DNA of 64,000 bases from Verrucomicrobiota bacterium (GTDB taxonomy: Bacteria > Verrucomicrobiota > Verrucomicrobiia > Opitutales > Opitutaceae). The first letter of the stretch is position 1. Every line of letters begins with the position of its first letter. Shown here piece after piece: positions 28,768-38,852 of the stretch. The notes below the pieces were generated by a model. The model searched no databases. It worked only from the letters and a program-made list of their open reading frames with translations, and had not been told where the DNA came from. The translations under genes were made by a program, and so were the position numbers. The stretch is from positions 22,915-86,914 of the forward strand of contig JAEWQP010000031.1 in the NCBI GenBank assembly GCA_023399155.1. The letters run 5' to 3'.

Positions 28768-31023
28768 CTACCGCTTTGCGAAAAGCAGCCGCAGGCTGTT
28801 TAGACACACGACCACCGTGCTTCCCTCGTGCGCCGCGACGCCGAGGGTGAGCGGGACGAGACCGAAGAGCGAGGCCACGGCCATCACCACGACCGTGCCG
28901 AGCGAGATGACGAGGTTCTGCAGGATCACGCGCCGCGCACGCTGGCTCAGTTTGAATGCGGCGAGGAAGTTCTCGATCCGGTCGTGCATCAGGACGACCT
29001 CGGCCTGCTCGAGTGCGGCATCGCTCCCGCGTGCCCCCATGGCCACGGCCACGTGGGCCGCGGCCAGGCATGGGGCGTCGTTCACGCCGTCGCCCACCAT
29101 CGCGACCTTCGCGCCGGCGGCGCCAAGTTCCTGGATCGCCTCGACCTTTTGCTCGGGGAGCAACCCGGCACGCACCTCGTCCACGCCCAGTTCACGCGCC
29201 ACCGCTTCGGCGGTATGCCGCCGGTCACCCGTGAGCATGACGGAGCGGATGGAGCGCCGTCGCAGTTCCTCCAATACGCCTCGGGATTCGGGCCGCAGCT
29301 GGTCGCGCAGGAGGATGCGGCCGATGAGGTCGCCATGAAGGATCCACACCTCGGTCATCTCGGGTCCGGGCGCGGGAACGGACTGGATCCAGTCGCGCAG
29401 CGGACCGCTGTCCATCAATTCGCGGCGACCGAGCAGCGCCTGCGCATTGTCGACCTGGCCGTGCACGCCTTTGCCCGTGAGTGAACGAAAATCCTCCACC
29501 GCCGCGGCGCTCAGGCCCTCGCGTCGCCCGTGCGCGACGATGGCGCGCGCGATCGGGTGGTGGGACTTGCTTTCGAGCGCATAGGCGACCTCGATCACGC
29601 GCCGCTCGCGGCCCGCCGGAAAACTCTCGACGTGCGCGAGCGTGAGTTCGCCCGTCGTGAGGGTTCCCGTCTTGTCCAGAGCCACCACGCTCACCTCGGC
29701 GAGCTTCTCGACGGCCGCGCCGCCGCGAAAAAGGATGCCGTGCTTCGCGCCCCACGCGATCGCCGCGAGGATGGCGGACGGGATCGAGAGCACGAGCGCG
29801 CACGGGCTCATCACGACGAGCAGCGTCATAGCCCGGTAGAATGCCGAGTAGCCGGCCTCGTCCGTATGCTCGAAGGGCGGGATGCGGAAGACCAGCCACC
29901 AGCCCAGAAATGCCAGCGCGGATACGCCCAGCACGATGTAGGTGTAGCTGCTGCCGAAGCGGTCGGTGAACCGCTCGCTCGGCGCGCGCAGCTTCTGCGC
30001 GTTGCGAATCAGCGAGATGATGCGCTGCAAGGCGCTCTGCGAAGCCAGGCGCAGCACGCGCACATCGACGGCGCCCCAGAGGTTGAGCGTGCCGCCCGAG
30101 ACCTCCTCGCCCGTGGCCTTCTCGACCGGACGCGCCTCGCCCGTGAGATTCGATTCGTCGGCCGCCGTACGACCCGAGACGACGATCGAGTCGACCGGGA
30201 ACTGCTCGCCGGGCCGCACCAGCAGGACGTCGCCCACCTCGAGCAGGCCGACCGCGATCTCCTCGTGCGACCCGTCGCCACGCACGCGTGTCGCCTGCTT
30301 CGGCGCCGCCTTTAACAGCGAGTCGATCTCGCGGCGCGTGCGGTGCATGGCGTAGTCCTCGAGTGCGCTCGAGGTCGAGAAGAGGAAGAGCAGGAGTGCG
30401 CCTTCGCCGAACGCACCGATGAGGCTCGCACCCAGCGCGACCACGAGCATCAGAAAGTGGATATCGACCTCGCCCTTCGGCAGGCCGACGCGCACATCAC
30501 CGAGTGCGTCCCATCCACCGGCGATCATGGCGACCACGAAGATCGCGGGCGCGAGCCACGGCGGGCCGAGCGCCGCCTGGTCGAGCGACCACGCGAGGAT
30601 GGAGAGGATGCCGCAGGAGCCCGCGAGCACGGCGAGTTTCCTCCACTCCGGTGCCTCTGTGTCATCGGGACGCTCCTCCGTCGGCCAATCCAATTCGCGC
30701 CATCGCCAGAGCTTGGGCGCAGTGGCACAGGTGTCGCGGAGCAGGGTCGTGCCATCGGTTCCGGTGCGGAGGGAGAACCCCCGCGGCACGTTGGCGGCGC
30801 CGAGAACCGAGTCGGGGCGAAGTTCCTCCCGATGCGCCTCGATCACGTCGGCGAGCTTGGCACGCAGCCGGGCCAGATCCACTGGACCGAGCGTCGCGAT
30901 CGCGACGCGCCCGGCACCGGGATCGACGCGCACGGCTTCGACGCCCTGCTCGCGCGCGAGAAACTGCGCGAGACTTTCGGCCCAGTTCGCGGCGGCGTCC
31001 GCTTTTTGAGCAACGGTCGGCAT
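28768..31023 (-). CDS. P1B-4-type metal-transporting P-type ATPase (CoaT/CtpD-like)
   Basis: A 751-residue heavy-metal ATPase starting at the ATG at 31023. Motifs: dephosphorylation loop SNLTGEARPV, membrane SPC in MTLLVVMSPCALVLSIPSA, phosphorylation DKTGTLTTGE, LTGDRRHTAEAVA, hinge MVGDGVNDAPCLAAA, and a last-helix HEGSTVVVCLNSLR. SPC together with HEGST defines the P1B-4 subgroup, which in studied cases exports Co2+, Ni2+, Fe2+ or Zn2+. The N-terminal region of about 140 residues has no CxxC metal-binding motif. The gene is divergent from dinG. The metal is inferred, and export for detoxification is the default expectation. Confidence 0.9.
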   Translation of the reverse strand: MPTVAQKADAAANWAESLAQFLAREQGVEAVRVDPGAGRVAIATLGPVDLARLRAKLADVIEAHREELRPDSVLGAANVPRGFSLRTGTDGTTLLRDTCATAPKLWRWRELDWPTEERPDDTEAPEWRKLAVLAGSCGILSILAWSLDQAALGPPWLAPAIFVVAMIAGGWDALGDVRVGLPKGEVDIHFLMLVVALGASLIGAFGEGALLLFLFSTSSALEDYAMHRTRREIDSLLKAAPKQATRVRGDGSHEEIAVGLLEVGDVLLVRPGEQFPVDSIVVSGRTAADESNLTGEARPVEKATGEEVSGGTLNLWGAVDVRVLRLASQSALQRIISLIRNAQKLRAPSERFTDRFGSSYTYIVLGVSALAFLGWWLVFRIPPFEHTDEAGYSAFYRAMTLLVVMSPCALVLSIPSAILAAIAWGAKHGILFRGGAAVEKLAEVSVVALDKTGTLTTGELTLAHVESFPAGRERRVIEVAYALESKSHHPIARAIVAHGRREGLSAAAVEDFRSLTGKGVHGQVDNAQALLGRRELMDSGPLRDWIQSVPAPGPEMTEVWILHGDLIGRILLRDQLRPESRGVLEELRRRSIRSVMLTGDRRHTAEAVARELGVDEVRAGLLPEQKVEAIQELGAAGAKVAMVGDGVNDAPCLAAAHVAVAMGARGSDAALEQAEVVLMHDRIENFLAAFKLSQRARRVILQNLVISLGTVVVMAVASLFGLVPLTLGVAAHEGSTVVVCLNSLRLLFAKR

Positions 31024-31258
31024 GAAGATGCGGAGATTGGTCGATTTTTCCCCGCCGAACCATAGAAATCCCGAACTTGATGATTCCCATGGCCCAGTCT
31101 CGACCGCACGGCAGCCGGCCCGCGCGCGTCGGTCCTCCCGCGCGACCTTGCGCGCCTGCCCGCGTACGCGCGCTCGCAGCGGGCCGCGGGCCCGTATCGC
31201 CTGCCGCAATGCCGTCGCGCGCATACGGAACGCCCCGCGGCCGTGGACGGAGCCTCGG

Positions 31259-33325
31259 ATGATCGGATTGCGTGACGACCACGGCGGCGCGGCTGGGGCA
31301 GGCGATGCAAACGCCTGCGCCGACCTGGCGGCACGGGCGTTCGCCGAGGGAGGCTGGCTGCAGAGCGCCCTCGCGCTTGAGCACCGTCCCCAGCAGGAGG
31401 CGATGGCGCTGGCCGTGGCCGACGCGATGCTCAGCGACGAACCCCTGCTTTTCGAGGCCGGCACCGGCGTCGGCAAGAGCATGGCCTACCTCGTGCCCGC
31501 CATCATCCAGGCGACCGAGACGGGCCGCCCATGCGTGGTCTCCACGCACACGATCTCGCTCCAGGAGCAGATCGAGCTGAAGGACCTGCCGCAGTGCCGC
31601 CGGCTCTTCTCCGCCGTCCCGGAACTGCGCAAATACGAGGCCTTTCACTCCGCCGTACTTCTCGGTAAAGCCAACTATCTCTGCCGTCACCGGCTGGTGC
31701 AGGCGATCCAGAGCAAGGCCGACCTCTTCGGCGGTCCTGAGCAGGATGAATTGCTTCGCATCGCCGAATGGTCGCAGCGCACGAAGACGGGCCTGGTTCA
31801 GGAGTTGCAGCCGCCGCCGCTTCCCGAGGTCTGGGATTGGGTGAATGCCGACAGTTCGTCGTGCAATCGGCGCACCTGCTCGTCGGAGAACTGTCCCTAC
31901 CAGGCGGCGCGCGCCCGCATTCGCCGCGCCCAGGTGGTGATCGTCAACCATTCGTTGCTCTTCGCGCTGGTCAACGCCGGCGGGCTCATGCCCGGCGCGC
32001 GCGGCGTGCTCCTGCCCGACGATTTCGTCGTGATCGACGAGGCGCACACGATGCCCGATGTCGCGACGGATCACTTCGGCATGCACATCAGCAGTTACGC
32101 GGTGGATCGCATGCTCAAGACGCTCTACAACCCGCGCCGGCGCACCGGGCTGCTGAAAAAGCTCGGCAGCGACGCCGACCGCCAGCGGGTGCTGGATGCG
32201 ATCGACGCGTCGGAACAGTTTTTCGGTTTCGTGGCTGATCGCCTGCTGGCGAAACACGCGGTCGCGCGCGTGCGCGAGCCGGATTTCTGCGAGCCCGTGC
32301 TGCTCGAGCCGCTGCGCCTGCTCGTTGATTCATTGGAGAAGATCCAGGCCAGACTCGACGAGGGCCACCTGCGCGACGATGTGCTCGAGCAGAAGGCGCG
32401 CGTCAGCGGCTGTCACGATCGCGTGCGCGCCTTCCTCGCCATGGCCGAGGAGGAGCACGTCCACTGGGTCGAGCGCGGCGGCCGCAAGGGGCAGATCACG
32501 GCACTGCGCACCGCGCCGATCGATGTCGCGCCCTACCTGCGCGAGTCGGTGTTTCGGCGTTCAACCTCCGTGGTGTGCACGAGCGCGACACTCGCGGTCG
32601 CGGGCGAGATCGAGCCGTTTCAGCAACGCGCGGGCGCGGACGGCGCCCGCACGCGCATCGTCGCCTCGCCGTTCGACTTCGACCACAACATGCGCGTCTA
32701 TGTGGCGGCCGACATGCCACAGCCGGGCGCGGCCGATGCGAAGCTTGCGCTCGATCCACTCATCGACTGGGTGAACTTTTGCGTCAGCCGCGTGAAAGGC
32801 GGTACGCTCGTACTCTTCACCAGTCATGGCGATCTGCGGCGGGTCGCCGACGTGCTGGAGGAGCCGTTCAAGCGCGCGGGCCGGCCGGTGTTCGTGCAGG
32901 GTCGCACGTTCTCGCGCTCGGAAATGGCCGCGCAGTTTCGCGCCGCCGAGAATGGCGTGCTCTTCGGCACGGACAGCTTCTGGACCGGCGTCGACATCCC
33001 GGGTCCGTCGCTGTCGCAGGTGATCATCACGCGACTTCCCTTCGAGGTGCCGACGCATCCGGTGGCCGAGGCGCGCGCAGAGTGGGTGAGGGCCCGCGGG
33101 GGCAACCCTTTCGCCGAACTGAATCTTCCCGAAGCGCTCGTGAAGTTTCGCCAGGGCATCGGCCGGCTGATTCGTCGGCAGGACGACTGCGGCTTGATCA
33201 CGATCCTCGACTCGCGCCTGCTGCACAAGAGTTACGGCCGCCAGTTTCTCGCCTGCCTGCCCACCGAGCGCTTCACGCGACTGACCGTGGTGAGCCGCGA
33301 AACGAACTTCCGGCCATATGAGTAG
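31259..33325 (+). CDS. dinG: ATP-dependent DNA helicase, DinG/XPD family
   Basis: A 688-residue SF2 helicase. Walker A is EAGTGVGKSMAYL (about 55-67), STHTISLQEQ follows, the DEAH box is VIDEAHTMPD, and the C-terminal motifs VCTSATLA, TDSFWTGVDIPG, and QGIGRLIRRQDD are present. Four cysteines for an Fe-S cluster are visible between motifs Ia and II (NYLCRHR and CNRRTCSSENC). DinG unwinds DNA with 5' to 3' polarity and resolves R-loops. The start at 31259 is preferred to a far upstream in-frame start at 31022, which would encode only Arg-rich sequence without conservation. Confidence 0.92.
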   Translation: MIGLRDDHGGAAGAGDANACADLAARAFAEGGWLQSALALEHRPQQEAMALAVADAMLSDEPLLFEAGTGVGKSMAYLVPAIIQATETGRPCVVSTHTISLQEQIELKDLPQCRRLFSAVPELRKYEAFHSAVLLGKANYLCRHRLVQAIQSKADLFGGPEQDELLRIAEWSQRTKTGLVQELQPPPLPEVWDWVNADSSSCNRRTCSSENCPYQAARARIRRAQVVIVNHSLLFALVNAGGLMPGARGVLLPDDFVVIDEAHTMPDVATDHFGMHISSYAVDRMLKTLYNPRRRTGLLKKLGSDADRQRVLDAIDASEQFFGFVADRLLAKHAVARVREPDFCEPVLLEPLRLLVDSLEKIQARLDEGHLRDDVLEQKARVSGCHDRVRAFLAMAEEEHVHWVERGGRKGQITALRTAPIDVAPYLRESVFRRSTSVVCTSATLAVAGEIEPFQQRAGADGARTRIVASPFDFDHNMRVYVAADMPQPGAADAKLALDPLIDWVNFCVSRVKGGTLVLFTSHGDLRRVADVLEEPFKRAGRPVFVQGRTFSRSEMAAQFRAAENGVLFGTDSFWTGVDIPGPSLSQVIITRLPFEVPTHPVAEARAEWVRARGGNPFAELNLPEALVKFRQGIGRLIRRQDDCGLITILDSRLLHKSYGRQFLACLPTERFTRLTVVSRETNFRPYE

Positions 33326-33397
33326 CCGGCGTTTGCTGCGTTTGTGGCTTTTCGTCGCGCCCCGATTCGGACCTTCTGGAGCCCACTCACCCATCCG

Positions 33398-34105
33398 ATG
33401 ATTCTCCGTGTCCATGGAGCCACCGATCCGGGATTGGTGCGGCGTCGCAATGAGGACAACCTGCTCGTCGACGCGACGCACAACGTCTTTGCCGTCGCCG
33501 ATGGCATCGGCGGCATTCCCGGCGGCGACGTCGCCAGCCTCACCACGATCCAGACGGTGCGCGCGGCGCTCGCGCACGATCCCGCGGCCACGCTGGGCGA
33601 TCTGCCCGCGCTCGTGCAGCACATCCACGAGGTCGTGCGCCAGGCCGGCAACCGCTTCGGGCCCGAGGGTATCGGTACCACACTGACACTCGCGCACGTC
33701 AGCGGCACGCGCGCCCGCATCGCGCATGTGGGCGATTCGTTCGCGCTCCTCGTCCGCGGCGGACGCTGCCGCGCCGTGACGCGCGAGCACAATGTCGAGA
33801 ACGAGCGCGCCGATATCTTCGCCGCCGCACCGCATCCACCATCCTACCGCTACGCGCTCACACGCGCGATCGGTCAGCCCGAACCCATCCAGGCGGATCT
33901 CTACGAGGAGGAACTGCGCGAGGGCGACCGGCTCGTGCTCGCCACCGACGGCCTCACCGATGTCGTGGAGGAGGCGGAGATCGTGCGCGTCTGTGCCGAC
34001 TATCCCGGCCCACAGGAAGCGTGCAATGAACTCATCGCCGCGGCGCTGAAGCGCGGCGGTCCCGACAACATCACGGTCGTGGTGATCGCGGTCTCCGCTT
34101 CCTGA
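33398..34105 (+). CDS. PP2C-family Ser/Thr protein phosphatase
   Basis: A 235-residue PPM phosphatase. Metal and phosphate ligands are visible: GLVRRRNEDNLLV (Arg, Glu-Asp), FAVADGIGG (Asp, Gly), RIAHVGDSFALL, LVLATDGLTDVV and RGGPDNITVVVI. It has the bacterial Stp type length and is soluble. No Ser/Thr kinase gene is adjacent, so the substrate is unknown. It begins 72 bp after dinG and may share its transcript. Confidence 0.93.
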   Translation: MILRVHGATDPGLVRRRNEDNLLVDATHNVFAVADGIGGIPGGDVASLTTIQTVRAALAHDPAATLGDLPALVQHIHEVVRQAGNRFGPEGIGTTLTLAHVSGTRARIAHVGDSFALLVRGGRCRAVTREHNVENERADIFAAAPHPPSYRYALTRAIGQPEPIQADLYEEELREGDRLVLATDGLTDVVEEAEIVRVCADYPGPQEACNELIAAALKRGGPDNITVVVIAVSAS

Positions 34106-34199
34106 TGCGGCGTGTGCGGCCCCTCAGTGGGTCGGCGTCGGATGGATCGTAGAAAACGTGTGGCAACCCGCGCCATCGTGAGCATAGTTCCGCACCGCG

Positions 34200-34760
34200 A
34201 TGCACCCGCCATCACCCGCTCCACACGTGAATCTCTATCTCGTCGGCTTCATGGGCACGGGAAAGACCACGGTCGCGCGCGCGCTGGCTGTGCGTCTCGG
34301 CATGCAGATGCTCGATAGCGATTCGGAAATCGAACGGCGAGCCGGGCTCGCGATACCCGAGATCTTTGCGCAGCGCGGTGAGCCCGCCTTTCGGGAGCTG
34401 GAGCGCGAGTTCATCACCGCCGGACACGCCGACAGCGGCTGCATTGTCTCCTGCGGCGGCGGCCTGGTGACGCAGCCCGGCATGATCGAGGAACTTCGCC
34501 GCCGTGGCGTGATCATCTGCCTCACGGCACGCCCCGAGACGATCCTGGCCCGCACGCAATCCAGCCGCAACCGCCCGCTCCTCGAGACGGACGACCCGAT
34601 CGGGCGTATCCGCGAACTGCTGGCCAAGCGCGAACCGGCCTACCGCGCCGCCGGCACGCAGGTGCTCACGGACATGCGGCCGCTCGCCGAGGTCGTGGCT
34701 CACGTGCAGCGCGTCTACCTGCGCGAGGCCCGCGAGTTCCGGCCGCCCATGCCCGCGTGA
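34200..34760 (+). CDS. aroK: shikimate kinase
   Basis: A 186-residue kinase of the fifth shikimate step. Walker A GFMGTGKTT is near residue 16, the shikimate-binding Asp/Arg residues are in MLDSDSEIERRAG and FRELERE, CGGGLV contacts the substrate, and the lid Arg is in SSRNRPLLE. All functional positions are kept. The start at 34200 gives a slightly long leader (MHPPSPAP) before the first strand. Confidence 0.95.
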   Translation: MHPPSPAPHVNLYLVGFMGTGKTTVARALAVRLGMQMLDSDSEIERRAGLAIPEIFAQRGEPAFRELEREFITAGHADSGCIVSCGGGLVTQPGMIEELRRRGVIICLTARPETILARTQSSRNRPLLETDDPIGRIRELLAKREPAYRAAGTQVLTDMRPLAEVVAHVQRVYLREAREFRPPMPA

Positions 34761-34782
34761 GCCGCGGCACCGGAACGCCCAC

Positions 34783-36024
34783 GTGAACCCCGGGGACGCG
34801 GATCTGCTGCGGCGCGAGATCGCCGCACTCGGTTTTGATGCGGTACGGTTTGCCGCGCTGGATCCTGAGCCTGCGGGCGATCCCGCATCGCCGCCACCCG
34901 GACCATCACCCGACGGATTTGCCGCCTGGCTCGCGGCGGGAGATCACGCCGACATGGCCTGGCTCGAGCGCGGACTGGAGAAACGCCGCGACCCGGACCT
35001 CGTCCTCCCAGGTGCCCGCTCGATCATCGCGCTCGGCGTGAATTATCTGCCGTCCCATCCGGACTCGGCCGCGCAGCAGCGCTGGGCGAAATACGCGCTT
35101 CACGCGGACTACCACGATACGATCAAGGCCGGCCTGCACGCCGCCGGGCGCGTGCTCGAGTCGCGCCTCGGCCTGACGCGCGAGGACTATCGTGGCTATG
35201 TGGATACAGGCCCGGTCCTCGAGCGCGGATGGGCCGCCCGCGCCGGTCTCGGCTGGCAGGGCAGGAACGCGATGCTCATCTCGCGTGAGCACGGCAACTG
35301 GCTCTTCCTCGCGGTGATCCTCGTGCGGGCGGAACTGCCCCCGGACGAACCGCTGCGCCGGCCCCTCGCGCGGCCGGCGGCGTCGCCCATCGGCCTTCTC
35401 TGCGGCTCATGCACGCGCTGCCTCGATGCCTGTCCGACCGCGGCATTCCCGCAGCCGGGGCGGGTGGACGCGCGCCGCTGCATTTCCTACCACACGATTG
35501 AGAATCGCGGCGTCATCCCGCGCGAGCTTCGCCCACGATTCGGCGGCCGCGTGTTCGGTTGCGATGTCTGCCTCGATGTCTGCCCGTGGAATCGGTTCGC
35601 GCAGGCCGGGCGCAGCGCCCTGCTGACCGCGCGAGACGACATCGCGGGGCTCTCGCTCGTCGACTTGTTGGAGATGACGGAAGAGCGCTTTCGAGCGACC
35701 TTCCGTCGCACGGCCATCAAGCGCACCGGTCTCGCCGGACTCCTGCGCAACGCCTGCATCGCCGCGGGCAACTGGGATGTCACGCCGGGATGGCACTTCG
35801 GCGCCGCCGCCGATCGAGCAATCGTGATCCGGGCCGTCGAGCGGCTCTGCGCGCATGAATCGGAGATCGTCCGTGCCCACGCCGTGTGGGCGCTCTTCCG
35901 GCTGCTCGACCGCCACGAGGCCGGCGCGCGCACGGAAATCCTTCGCAGCCGCGAAGCGTCGCCTGTGGTGCTCGCCGAATACGCCGCGTGCCTCCCGCCC
36001 GAGCCCGGCTCGTGCGGGGGATGA
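34783..36024 (+). CDS. queG: epoxyqueuosine reductase
   Basis: A 413-residue cobalamin-dependent enzyme that reduces epoxyqueuosine to queuosine in tRNA. It starts at a GTG 22 bp after aroK. Two [4Fe-4S] motifs are visible: CGSCTRCLDACPTAAF (about residue 207) and CDVCLDVCPWN (about 265). ALGVNYLP and VDTGPVLERGWAARAGLGW are core QueG segments with the conserved Asp. The C-terminal 100 residues are helical and HEAT-like (HAVWALFRLLDRHEAG), as in the longer QueG form. Confidence 0.95.
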   Translation: MNPGDADLLRREIAALGFDAVRFAALDPEPAGDPASPPPGPSPDGFAAWLAAGDHADMAWLERGLEKRRDPDLVLPGARSIIALGVNYLPSHPDSAAQQRWAKYALHADYHDTIKAGLHAAGRVLESRLGLTREDYRGYVDTGPVLERGWAARAGLGWQGRNAMLISREHGNWLFLAVILVRAELPPDEPLRRPLARPAASPIGLLCGSCTRCLDACPTAAFPQPGRVDARRCISYHTIENRGVIPRELRPRFGGRVFGCDVCLDVCPWNRFAQAGRSALLTARDDIAGLSLVDLLEMTEERFRATFRRTAIKRTGLAGLLRNACIAAGNWDVTPGWHFGAAADRAIVIRAVERLCAHESEIVRAHAVWALFRLLDRHEAGARTEILRSREASPVVLAEYAACLPPEPGSCGG

Positions 36025-36321
36025 GGTGAAGCGTGGTCCGCGGGCGCGCTCGTCGTTCGCGCGTAACGTCACCGCGCTCGGCTCGGCGGATCGTGGTCTT
36101 GCAGAATGAGCACGCGTTGCTTCCTTCGTTTGTCCGGTGCACCGCTTCTGAGGGATCGTGCAGGCCGCGAGGCAGAACGTGCCACAAAGGTTCGCGTGCG
36201 GCTCGCCGATAGGGCGGGCTCTCTGGGCCGTCTTGGACTGCTCGAGTCCGGCGAAACCCGCGCGCGCCGCGCGCTGTCTCTGGATTGACCCGGCATGGGC
36301 GGGTGTTTTGCTCAACGCTTC

Positions 36322-37236
36322 ATGCTCACGCGTTGCATCCTGGTGATGAGTACGGTCCTTGCCGCCATCGGCGCCGTTGCGGCTGATGAGCCGCCTGCGC
36401 TCGAGCATCTTCGGACGTGGAGCGTGGCCGGCCCGGGCCGGTTCGACGCCTCCGGACTGTTGATCCGCGACGGCGAGTTCCTCGTCGTGAGCGATCGCCA
36501 TAACGATACGATCTTCGCCCTTCGCTTCGATGGGGATGCGGCGCGTGCCGAACCCTTCGTGAACTTCAGCGGGCCCGAGCCGTATCCACCGAATAACCAC
36601 CTCGACCTTGAGGGCATCTCTCCCGCGGAGGATGGCGGCTTCTACCTCGCTTCGGAGTGGGGTTTCGCGCCTCTGCATGTGCCGCCTGGCGGCGGCGTCG
36701 CCCGGTGGGTCGCACCCGATCTACGCGCAGCCGGCGGGTCGGTGGGGCTGTTCGCGACGCGCGACGCCTCGCTCGAGGGCATCGCCACGCTGGGTGACGG
36801 CAGCCTCCTGCTGGCCTGCGAGCGCGGCCCGCGCGGCTTGATCGAGATCGCCGGGCCCGGGAAGCCGCACCGTATCGCGGTCCAGAACATGGATACAAGC
36901 CGCCACCCGCCGCCTGGGGATCGCGGCCTCGACTGGTCCGACCTCACCGTCTGGCGGGACCGTGTCTTCGCGGTTGCGCGCAACCAGCAGCTGGTCGTGG
37001 AACTGCGCCGGGCCCGGGACGGGAGCTGGGAGGAGGGCGCGGCGTGGTCCTTTGCCGCCGCCGAGAACGCCCCCGAGCATTGCTTCACCGACATGACCTT
37101 CGGCCAGGCCGAGGGTCTCGCGCTGACCGACGCCTGCATTTACGTACTGATCGACAGCAACAACCAGGAACGCGTGGCGCAGCCCGGCGACAAGCGCACG
37201 TGGCTTTTCGAGTTTCGCAATCCCATCCGGCCCTGA
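36322..37236 (+). CDS. secreted SdiA-regulated/esterase-like phytase family protein (putative)
   Basis: A 304-residue exported protein if the ATG at 36322 is used (MLTRCILVMSTVLAAIGAVAADE, a good signal peptide); the start at 36295 adds nine residues. The body has beta-propeller-like repeats: LLIRDGEFLVVSDRHNDTIF, LDLEGISPAEDGGFYLASEW, SLEGIATLGDGSLLLACERG, GLDWSDLTVWRDRVFAVARN and QAEGLALTDACIYVLIDSNN. The recurring (D/E)(L/G)EGI and S(D/E)R patterns are those of SdiA-regulated or esterase-like phytase domains, which are extracytoplasmic and of unsettled function. I would not claim phytase activity. Confidence 0.65.
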   Translation: MLTRCILVMSTVLAAIGAVAADEPPALEHLRTWSVAGPGRFDASGLLIRDGEFLVVSDRHNDTIFALRFDGDAARAEPFVNFSGPEPYPPNNHLDLEGISPAEDGGFYLASEWGFAPLHVPPGGGVARWVAPDLRAAGGSVGLFATRDASLEGIATLGDGSLLLACERGPRGLIEIAGPGKPHRIAVQNMDTSRHPPPGDRGLDWSDLTVWRDRVFAVARNQQLVVELRRARDGSWEEGAAWSFAAAENAPEHCFTDMTFGQAEGLALTDACIYVLIDSNNQERVAQPGDKRTWLFEFRNPIRP

Positions 37237-37252
37237 GCCGCCGGCGCGCGCC

Positions 37253-38236
37253 TCAGTACGGGCCGCGGATGTGCGGGTGCACCTCGGTGCGATAGAACTC
37301 GGCGAGTTGTTGGTGCAGGTCGAGGTCGAGCTGCGGGAGCATGCTCGGCACGACGTTCGCGCGCGCCTGCTGTGGACTGCTCGCACCCGGGATGACGACG
37401 CTCACGGCCTCGTGGTCGAGGATCCACCGCAGCGCGAGATCGGCCATCGACATGCCGAACGGCACGAGATTGCGAAGCTCCGCGATGATCTCGACGCCCT
37501 TCTCGAAGGGAATGCCGGCGAACGTCTCACCGACGTTGAACGCCTGGCCGTCGCGGTTGAAGTTGCGGTGGTCCGAAGCGCCGAAGGTGGTCTTGGCTGT
37601 GAACTTGTCGGCGAGCAACCCCGACGCGAGTGGCAGCCGCACGATCAGGGCCACGCCCTCGCGCTTTGCCGCACCGAACAGCGTATCGATCGGTTTCTGA
37701 CGCAGGACATTGAAGATGATCTGAAGCGACGCGAGCCCGGGCTGCCCGAGGCAGAGATGGGCCTCCTCCATCGACTCGACGCTCGCCCCGAACCGGCGGA
37801 TCTTCCCCTCGGCCTTGAGTTCGCGGAGATGCTCGAATACGTCGCCGCGCCGCATCTCCTCGGTGGGTATGCAGTGGAGCTGGGTGAGGTCGAGCGCCTC
37901 CAGACCCAGGCGGCGCAAAGAGTCCTCCGTGTGGCGGCGTATCGCCTCGCGCGTGAAGTTTTGCGGCCATCCGGGATCGCCGCGGCGCCCCAGCTTGGTG
38001 GCGACGAAGATGCGTTCCTTGCGACCCTTGAGGAACTTCGCGATCCGCTCCTCGCTGCGACCGTCGCCGTAGACATCGGCTGTATCCAGGAAGTTGACGC
38101 CGGCATCCACCGCCGCCGCGAGCGCCGCCTCGGCCGTCCTGTCGTCCACCGGGCCCCAGTTGGCGCCGAGCTGCCAGGTGCCAAGACCGATCTCGGAGAC
38201 TTTGAACGGATCGCTGCCGAAGTGGCGAAAATGCAT
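37253..38236 (-). CDS. aldo/keto reductase
   Basis: A 327-residue NADPH-dependent oxidoreductase of the (beta/alpha)8 AKR family. The tetrad is visible: Asp and Tyr in DTADVYGDGRSEE, Lys in FVATKLGRRG and His in LTQLHCIPTEE. The C-terminal cofactor site VVIPGASSPQQA is standard. The opening RHFGSDPFKVSEIGLGTWQLG places it in the AKR11/13-like YghZ or oxidoreductase group. It is convergent with the preceding propeller gene (16 bp between stops). The substrate is unknown. Confidence 0.92.
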   Translation of the reverse strand: MHFRHFGSDPFKVSEIGLGTWQLGANWGPVDDRTAEAALAAAVDAGVNFLDTADVYGDGRSEERIAKFLKGRKERIFVATKLGRRGDPGWPQNFTREAIRRHTEDSLRRLGLEALDLTQLHCIPTEEMRRGDVFEHLRELKAEGKIRRFGASVESMEEAHLCLGQPGLASLQIIFNVLRQKPIDTLFGAAKREGVALIVRLPLASGLLADKFTAKTTFGASDHRNFNRDGQAFNVGETFAGIPFEKGVEIIAELRNLVPFGMSMADLALRWILDHEAVSVVIPGASSPQQARANVVPSMLPQLDLDLHQQLAEFYRTEVHPHIRGPY

Positions 38237-38347
38237 CGCCTCAGCGTTCCTGCCCGGGCAGCTGGAATCAACCCGGATATCGCGCGTTCATGCAGGATTC
38301 GCACGAACGACATCCGGGCGCGCGTTTCTTGGCGTCAGAAGCCGCGG

Positions 38348-38836
38348 TCATGGCGGCAACGCATTCGCGATTCGCTCCGCCGCCTCGGCAGGCGGCAGCG
38401 CGACCGGGACTACGATCGCCCCGTGGGCGGGCTCCTCGAGCGTCTCAAACTGGCTGCACAACAGCGCCGCGGGCATGTAGTGGCCCGCCCGGGCTTCGAG
38501 GCGCCGCGCGATGGTCTCGAAATCGCCGCGAAGATAGGCCAGGTGCACCGGTTCGCCTTCGTGCCGCAGCCGAGCCCGGTAACGTTCGCGCAGGGCCGAG
38601 CACGCGAGCACTGCGGAGGTGCCCGCCGCCAGGTGCCGTTCGATCTCGGCGCGCAGCCGGTCAAGCCATCCCGCCCGGTCATGGTCGTCCAAGGCCACGC
38701 CGCCGCGCATTTTCGCGACGTTTTCCGGCGGATGGAAGTCGTCGGCGTCGAGAAATGCACATCCCAGCCGGTCCGCCAGCACGCGGCCCACCGTGGTTTT
38801 TCCGCAGCCCGAAACTCCCATGACGATCACGACCAT
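38348..38836 (-). CDS. gntK: gluconokinase, GntK family
   Basis: A 162-residue P-loop kinase, normal length for GntK (about 160-175). MGVSGCGKTTVG is the Walker A, DADDFHPPENVAKM the family signature for gluconate binding, then LACSALRERYRARLR and HYMPAALLCSQFETLEEP. It phosphorylates gluconate to 6-phosphogluconate in the cytoplasm. The start at 38836 falls almost at the start of the divergent copper ATPase gene, so the 5' ends abut or overlap, leaving no separate promoter space. Confidence 0.94.
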   Translation of the reverse strand: MVVIVMGVSGCGKTTVGRVLADRLGCAFLDADDFHPPENVAKMRGGVALDDHDRAGWLDRLRAEIERHLAAGTSAVLACSALRERYRARLRHEGEPVHLAYLRGDFETIARRLEARAGHYMPAALLCSQFETLEEPAHGAIVVPVALPPAEAAERIANALPP

Positions 38837-38852
38837 GCGGCGATGCTTCGCG